A DNA stretch of 9,368 nucleotides from Fervidibacter sp032160945. GTDB lineage: Bacteria; Armatimonadota; Fervidibacteria; Fervidibacterales; Fervidibacteraceae. The position numbers were made by a program, and so were the translations under genes. The stretch lies in NCBI GenBank assembly GCA_032160945.1, contig JAVHTL010000131.1, one strand, 5' to 3'. This document shows, in pieces, positions 6,143 to 9,368 of this stretch. The notes beneath the pieces are model-generated. The model was given only the letters and a program-made list of their open reading frames with translations, ran no database searches and was not told the origin of the DNA. Within the stretch, counting starts at the first letter, position 1. Every line of letters begins with the position of its first letter.

Positions 6143-6308
6143 CGCCACATCCAACCCTTACCAGAAGGCACAAAGGTGGAGATTGTTTTTCCGTCAGGCT
6201 ACGATGAACTGCCGAAAGAGTTTTGAAGAGACGGAAATATCAGAACGGGCAAGCGATGGAGCGTTAGAACTGGTGGAACGCGTGTCACAACTTTTGCACT
6301 TTGCCGAA
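6143..6308 (+). pseudogene. Frameshifted remnant of a small antitoxin-like gene
   Basis: After the TAA of the upstream gene and a second in-frame TAA at 6140-6142, the same frame reads HIQPLPEGTKVEIVFPSGYD and ELPKEF before a TGA at 6224. PLPEGTKVEIV is the strand-turn typical of the short N-terminal domains of AbrB/DUF104-type antitoxins. If one T of the TTTT run at 6221-6224 is skipped, the reading continues as FEETEISERASDGALELVER and VSQLLHF, a charged helix of the kind that follows in such antitoxins. No start codon precedes the fragment in frame and no toxin gene follows; the next gene is on the other strand. I infer a decayed or partial gene. The 3' limit is approximate, because the shifted frame stays open into the neighbouring gene. 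Confidence 0.5.
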
Positions 6309-6321
6309 ACTCAATTTGCCA

Positions 6322-7242
6322 CTAACTTTTTTCCTCAGCCAAAACCGTCGTGTTTGAAAGTTGCTCAAGAGCGAGCATTAAAGCATGTGTTCCTTTTTTG
6401 CCATAGCCATTTGCCTTCAAAGCAACATAGAGTTGGTGAACCAAGGCTAAACCAGGCAAGGAAATGTTCATCTGGGCAGCCTCTTTCAAAGCGATTTCCA
6501 TGTCTTTGACGAAATGTTCAACAAAAAAGCCCGGCTCAAAATTACGCTGTAAGATTCTCGGAGCGAGATTGTCAAGAGTCCAACAAGCAGCAGCGCCCTT
6601 GCTTATGGACTTAATCATGGTTTCCAAGTTTAACCCGGCTTTGTAGCCGTAAAGCAAGGCTTCGCAGACACCTATCATTGTTCCTGCGATCACGATTTGG
6701 TTGCACATTTTCGTGTGCTGTCCAGTGCCCGGTCCGCCTTGATAAACGATATTTTTGCCCATAGCCTCAAAGAGGGGGAGAACCGCCTCAAAAGTTTCCT
6801 TATCTCCTCCAACCATTATGGAAAGGCGAGCCTCTCTTGCACCGACATCGCCACCAGAAACTGGAGCGTCAAGAGCAGTTGCACCCTTAACTTTTGCTGC
6901 CTCATAAATCTTTTTTGCGAGGGAAGGGTCGGTCGTTGTCATGTCAACCAAAATCATCCCTGCTCTTGTGCCAGCCAAAATTCCATTTTCGCCAAAGTAA
7001 ACTTCTCGGACATCAGAAGGGAAGCCAACGATAGTGAAAACTACATCGGATTGCTCAGCAACCTCTTTTGGTGAATTCGCCCAATTTGCTCCTTTTCCCA
7101 ACAAAGGTTGGGCTTTGGCTTTAGTGCGGTTGTAAACGGTTACTTGGTAGCCCTTCTCCATCACATGCTCGCACATCCACCGACCCATCACTCCCGTCCC
7201 GATCCAGCCAACTCTTGTTGTGCTTGGATCAACGGTTCTCAT
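6322..7242 (-). CDS. 3-hydroxyisobutyrate dehydrogenase-family NAD(P)-dependent beta-hydroxyacid dehydrogenase
   Basis: The 306-residue product has the standard length and layout of the family that includes 3-hydroxyisobutyrate dehydrogenase, tartronate-semialdehyde reductase and glyoxylate/succinic-semialdehyde reductases. The N-terminal Rossmann motif is GWIGTGVMG at 12-20, with NRT at 38-40 after the second strand. The substrate-binding DAPVSGGDVGAREARLSIM lies at 125-143, and the catalytic lysine is Lys178 in GTGQHTKMCNQ. The C-terminal helical domain carries KDMEIALKEA at 246-255. The exact substrate cannot be read from the sequence. The ATG at 7242 has GGAGGTG about 6 nt upstream; the in-frame sequence above it is the antisense of cimA and is not a credible extension. 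It follows cimA by 28 nt and is probably in the same operon. Confidence 0.93.
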   Translation of the reverse strand: MRTVDPSTTRVGWIGTGVMGRWMCEHVMEKGYQVTVYNRTKAKAQPLLGKGANWANSPKEVAEQSDVVFTIVGFPSDVREVYFGENGILAGTRAGMILVDMTTTDPSLAKKIYEAAKVKGATALDAPVSGGDVGAREARLSIMVGGDKETFEAVLPLFEAMGKNIVYQGGPGTGQHTKMCNQIVIAGTMIGVCEALLYGYKAGLNLETMIKSISKGAAACWTLDNLAPRILQRNFEPGFFVEHFVKDMEIALKEAAQMNISLPGLALVHQLYVALKANGYGKKGTHALMLALEQLSNTTVLAEEKS

Positions 7243-7270
7243 GGTGTCCACCTCCAAAAGGAGTGGTAAC

Positions 7271-8893
7271 TTATTCCTTCGCAATGACCGTAACTTGTTG
7301 AGTCGGCATCGCCAAAACAGGAGCACCAAGTTTTCGCAGCAGCCCATACTCAAGGCTATCAAGGAGTGCAATAAGGCTGGCTTCAATGATGTTTGTGGAA
7401 ACGCCAATGGTTGTCCATACACCTGATTCGTCCATTGATTCAATCAACACTCGGACTCTCGCTCCTGTCGCTGCCTCGCTGTTAACGACACGAACTTTGT
7501 AGTCGGTCAACCTAATGCTTTTAAGTTCAGGGTAGAAACTCTCAAGTGCTTTTCTGAGCGCTATGTCCAATGCGTGAACTGGACCGTCGCCTTCAGCAGC
7601 AGTGATCAACTCTTCATCGCCAACTTTGACTTTGACTTTGGCTTCAGCCACGATAGTTCCGTTGCGGTGAGTTACGACAACGGTGAAGTTAACAAGTTCA
7701 AAAAATTTTCGCCTCAGACCCAGATGTCGTCGTATGAGAAGTTCAAGAGAAGCGTCAGCGCTCTCATACTCATAGCCTTCCCTTTCACGCTTTTTGATCT
7801 CGTTGATGATATGGGCTACCTCAGGCGAGCGCTTATCAAGGTAAATACCAAACTCTTTCCCTTTGGCGACGACAGCAGCCTTACCTGCAAGTTCGGAGAC
7901 GAGAATTCGTCTTTTGTTGCCAACCAATTCGGGGGAGATGTGCTCATAAGTTTCAGGTCGCTTCATCACAGCGTCGCTGTGCATTCCGCCTTTGTGGGCG
8001 AAAACGCTTTTGCCAACGAAAGGTTGTCTGTCGTTGGGAACCAAGTTGGCAACCTCACTGACGAAGTAACTCAATTCTGACAACTTCCGAAGTTTTTCCT
8101 TGCCAACGCAGTGGATGCCCAACTTCAGTTCAAGGTTGGCGATAACAGAAATCAGGTTGCAATTTCCACTCCTTTCACCAATGCCATTGATTGTCCCTTG
8201 AACTTGAGTTGCACCTTTAAGGACTGCCACAATTGCGTTAGCGACAGCAGTGTCGCTGTCATTGTGGGTGTGAATGCCGAAAGGGACCTTGAAGTAAGGC
8301 TCAAATTTTGAAAGGATTTCTTCAACCTCAGGAGGCAAAGTTCCACCGTTAGTGTCACAAGGCACAATCCAATCTGCTCCCGCCTCTTGGGCAGCGAGGA
8401 TAGTCTCTACGGCGTAAGATGGATTGTGTTTGTAACCGTCAAAGAAATGTTCGGCGTCATAAACGACTTCTTTGCCTTCCCGCTTTGCCAATCTAATCGT
8501 GTCCTCAATCATCCTCAAATTCTCATCCAAAGTCGTGCCCAATGCTTCAATGACATGGAAATCCCAAGTTTTGCCCACAATCGCCACTACAGGAGTGCCA
8601 CAGTTCAGGAGAGTGATGATGTTGTCATCGTCTTCTGCTCTCACATTCTTTCTCCTTGTCATGGAGAAAGCAACCAATTTGGCGTTATGCCACTCCATAT
8701 CACGGGCAACTCTGAAAAACTCACTGTCTTTGGGGTTGCTACCTGGCCATCCCGCTTCTATGTAGTGAATGCCGAACTCATCAAGTTTTTTGGCTATTCG
8801 GATTTTGTCCTCAAGCGAGAAACTTACGCCCTCAGATTGAGCACCATCTCTCAAAGTCGTGTCGTAAAGAAAAACCCTTTCAGGACGAGACAA
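7271..8893 (-). CDS. cimA: Citramalate synthase (2-isopropylmalate synthase-like, TIGR00977 type)
   Basis: CimA condenses pyruvate with acetyl-CoA to citramalate, the entry to the threonine-independent route to isoleucine. The 540-residue product has a DRE-TIM metallolyase barrel at about 1-275: YDTTLRDGAQSEGVSF at 10-25 with catalytic Arg15-Asp16, EAGWPGSNPKD at 46-56, VYDAEHFFDGYKHNP at 144-158, CDTNGG at 179-184, the metal-binding HTHND at 208-212, and NGIGERSGNCNL at 236-247. A linker domain follows, then a C-terminal LeuA-type allosteric/dimer domain at about 400-530. DAEHFFDGYK, EAGWPGSNPKD and the length separate it from ordinary LeuA. The start is taken as TTG at 8893: an AGGAGG lies 9 nt before it, inside what would be codons 2-3 of an alternative ATG at 8911. 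All active-site residues are present, and isoleucine feedback through the C-terminal domain is expected from the family. Confidence 0.95.
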   Translation of the reverse strand: MSRPERVFLYDTTLRDGAQSEGVSFSLEDKIRIAKKLDEFGIHYIEAGWPGSNPKDSEFFRVARDMEWHNAKLVAFSMTRRKNVRAEDDDNIITLLNCGTPVVAIVGKTWDFHVIEALGTTLDENLRMIEDTIRLAKREGKEVVYDAEHFFDGYKHNPSYAVETILAAQEAGADWIVPCDTNGGTLPPEVEEILSKFEPYFKVPFGIHTHNDSDTAVANAIVAVLKGATQVQGTINGIGERSGNCNLISVIANLELKLGIHCVGKEKLRKLSELSYFVSEVANLVPNDRQPFVGKSVFAHKGGMHSDAVMKRPETYEHISPELVGNKRRILVSELAGKAAVVAKGKEFGIYLDKRSPEVAHIINEIKKREREGYEYESADASLELLIRRHLGLRRKFFELVNFTVVVTHRNGTIVAEAKVKVKVGDEELITAAEGDGPVHALDIALRKALESFYPELKSIRLTDYKVRVVNSEAATGARVRVLIESMDESGVWTTIGVSTNIIEASLIALLDSLEYGLLRKLGAPVLAMPTQQVTVIAKE

Positions 8894-8909
8894 GGAACAT
8901 CGCCTCCTC
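8891..8909 (-). promoter_or_regulatory. Shine-Dalgarno that decides the cimA TTG start
   Basis: On the minus strand the text runs ATGAGGAGGCGATGTTCCTTG. The AGGAGG (8903-8908) is too close to the ATG at 8909-8911 to serve it, but lies 9 nt before the TTG at 8891-8893, which opens the conserved part of the protein (SRPERVFLYDTTLRDG). Confidence 0.65.
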
Positions 8910-8930
8910 ATTCGTTAAATTGTCAGGGAA

Positions 8931-8960
8931 ATTATAGCCCAGAAGGGAAAGGAAATTCAA
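8931..8960 (-). promoter_or_regulatory. Probable sigma70-type promoter for cimA
   Basis: On the minus strand TTGAAT (8955-8960, 4 of 6 consensus bases) is followed after 18 nt by a perfect TATAAT (8931-8936). Transcription would start near 8924, giving a leader of about 30 nt that contains the cimA Shine-Dalgarno. No attenuator-like hairpin fits in so short a leader. Confidence 0.55.
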
Positions 8961-9051
8961 GGTGCAATTGATTTGACCGCTTACGGCTCATCATTCAGTC
9001 AAAAACTTGAGCAAAACAGCGTTAGAAACAAAAGCGTGCCAAGATAACTGG

Positions 9052-9060
9052 TGCTATACT
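9052..9060 (+). promoter_or_regulatory. Possible extended -10 element upstream of the coiled-coil gene
   Basis: TGCTATACT fits the TGn-TATAAT extended -10 pattern and lies 17 nt before the ATG at 9078. No clear -35 is seen. Start of transcription would fall inside the Shine-Dalgarno (GAGGTGAT, 9065-9072), which weakens the call unless the message is nearly leaderless. Confidence 0.3.
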
Positions 9061-9077
9061 TTCAGAGGTGATTTACG

Positions 9078-9368
9078 ATGCGGGAACAGATTTTAGAACT
9101 TCTTCGGACTGACCCTGAGTTTCGTGAAGAAGTGAGGCGGCTCATTTTGACTGAAGACTTACTGGCGTTGCCCAGTAAGGTTGACCAATTGATTGAAGCG
9201 GTGAGAGAACTGGCAGTAATTCAACGCCAGCAAGCGGAACAAATTCGTGCCCTCGCAGAAGCACAACGGAGAACTGAAGAAAGATTGGAAGCCCTTGCAG
9301 AAGCGCAAAGGAGAACTGAAGAAAGATTGGAAGCCCTCGCAGAAGCGCAAAGGAGAACTGAGGAAAGA
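9078..9368 (+). CDS. Coiled-coil protein with 14-residue repeats, N-terminal part (3' end outside window)
   Basis: The ATG at 9078 has GAGGTGAT 5 nt upstream and the frame is open to the window end, giving 97 residues. Residues 1-40 (MREQILELLRTDPEFREEVR and on to LLALPSKVDQL) form charged helices. From residue 56 a 14-residue unit, I/L-R/E-ALAEAQRRTEER, repeats three times with almost no change, two heptads per unit, with Leu/Ala at the core positions: a long parallel coiled coil. Proteins with this kind of N-terminus and EAQRRTEERLEAL repeats are common in thermophilic bacteria and often end in a DUF3782/PD-(D/E)XK nuclease-like domain. That C-terminal part is not visible, so this is inference. 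The promoter region is shared with divergent cimA. Confidence 0.8.
   Translation, partial: MREQILELLRTDPEFREEVRRLILTEDLLALPSKVDQLIEAVRELAVIQRQQAEQIRALAEAQRRTEERLEALAEAQRRTEERLEALAEAQRRTEER
9243..9368 (+). repeat. 42-bp tandem repeat, three copies, in the coiled-coil gene
   Basis: The copies are 9243-9284, 9285-9326 and 9327-9368. Copies two and three differ at two third-codon positions (CTT/CTC, GAA/GAG). Copy one differs in its first two codons, both at amino-acid level (I-R for L-E), and at a few silent sites. Each unit is exactly 14 codons, and the array runs off the window end. Confidence 0.9.

Noticed and set aside
6069..6509. 146-residue plus-strand frame
   Set aside because: It straddles the end of the 230-residue gene and the antisense of the dehydrogenase. 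Only its central part (6222-6308) looks meaningful, as the shifted half of the antitoxin remnant.
7243..7443. 67-residue N-terminal extension of the beta-hydroxyacid dehydrogenase
   Set aside because: It is entirely antisense-overlap/other-frame text of the cimA 3' end, and the ATG at 7242 has a strong Shine-Dalgarno directly followed by the Rossmann motif.
9159..9350. Minus-strand repetitive frame (RFCEGFQSFFSSPL repeats)
   Set aside because: It is the antisense shadow of the 42-bp coiled-coil repeats; no Shine-Dalgarno or family resemblance.

Overview
The window reads as an ordinary stretch of bacterial chromosome carrying mostly biosynthetic genes. Gene spacing is tight and Shine-Dalgarno sequences are strong (AGGAGG, GAGGTGAT). 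Two genes (the response regulator and cimA) are best read as starting at TTG. Proteins are rich in Lys, Glu and Arg. A Gfo/Idh/MocA oxidoreductase and a 14-residue LEALAEAQRRTEER-type coiled-coil repeat fit a thermophilic, hot-spring type bacterium such as those of the Armatimonadota/Fervidibacterota sphere. That placement is an impression from protein style only; no rRNA or marker gene is present to test it.

Layout. (1) 1-357, plus: the 3' end of a Gfo/Idh/MocA-family oxidoreductase. (2) 392-3759, minus: a probable transcription unit pyrD (class 1B-like dihydroorotate dehydrogenase) -> CinA-like molybdopterin-binding-domain protein -> proA (gamma-glutamyl phosphate reductase). A 134-bp MITE-like element (2642-2775) with 17-bp terminal inverted repeats and a CAAAT target duplication sits between pyrD and the CinA-like gene and supplies the present pyrD stop codon. 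(3) 3994-6130, plus: a TIGR01777/YfcH-type SDR epimerase, a single-domain CheY-like response regulator, and an overlapping gene for an unrecognised 230-residue protein whose C-terminal third faintly recalls FliG. (4) 6143-6308: an apparent frameshifted, start-less remnant of a small antitoxin-like gene. (5) 6322-8893, minus: cimA (citramalate synthase) followed 28 nt later by a 3-hydroxyisobutyrate-dehydrogenase-family reductase, with a credible sigma70-type promoter at 8931-8960. (6) 9078-end, plus: the 5' part of a coiled-coil protein. The window ends exactly at the end of its third 42-bp repeat.

Functionally the recognisable genes are housekeeping: proline (proA), pyrimidine (pyrD) and isoleucine (cimA, pyruvate plus acetyl-CoA route) synthesis. 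The features most worth a second look are the MITE that remodelled the end of pyrD and whose empty site can be reconstructed from the sequence, the start-less Cys-rich frame joined in phase to the front of pyrD, the response-regulator/unknown-protein pair with overlapping ends, and the decayed antitoxin. I do not see a complete new defence or mobile system here.
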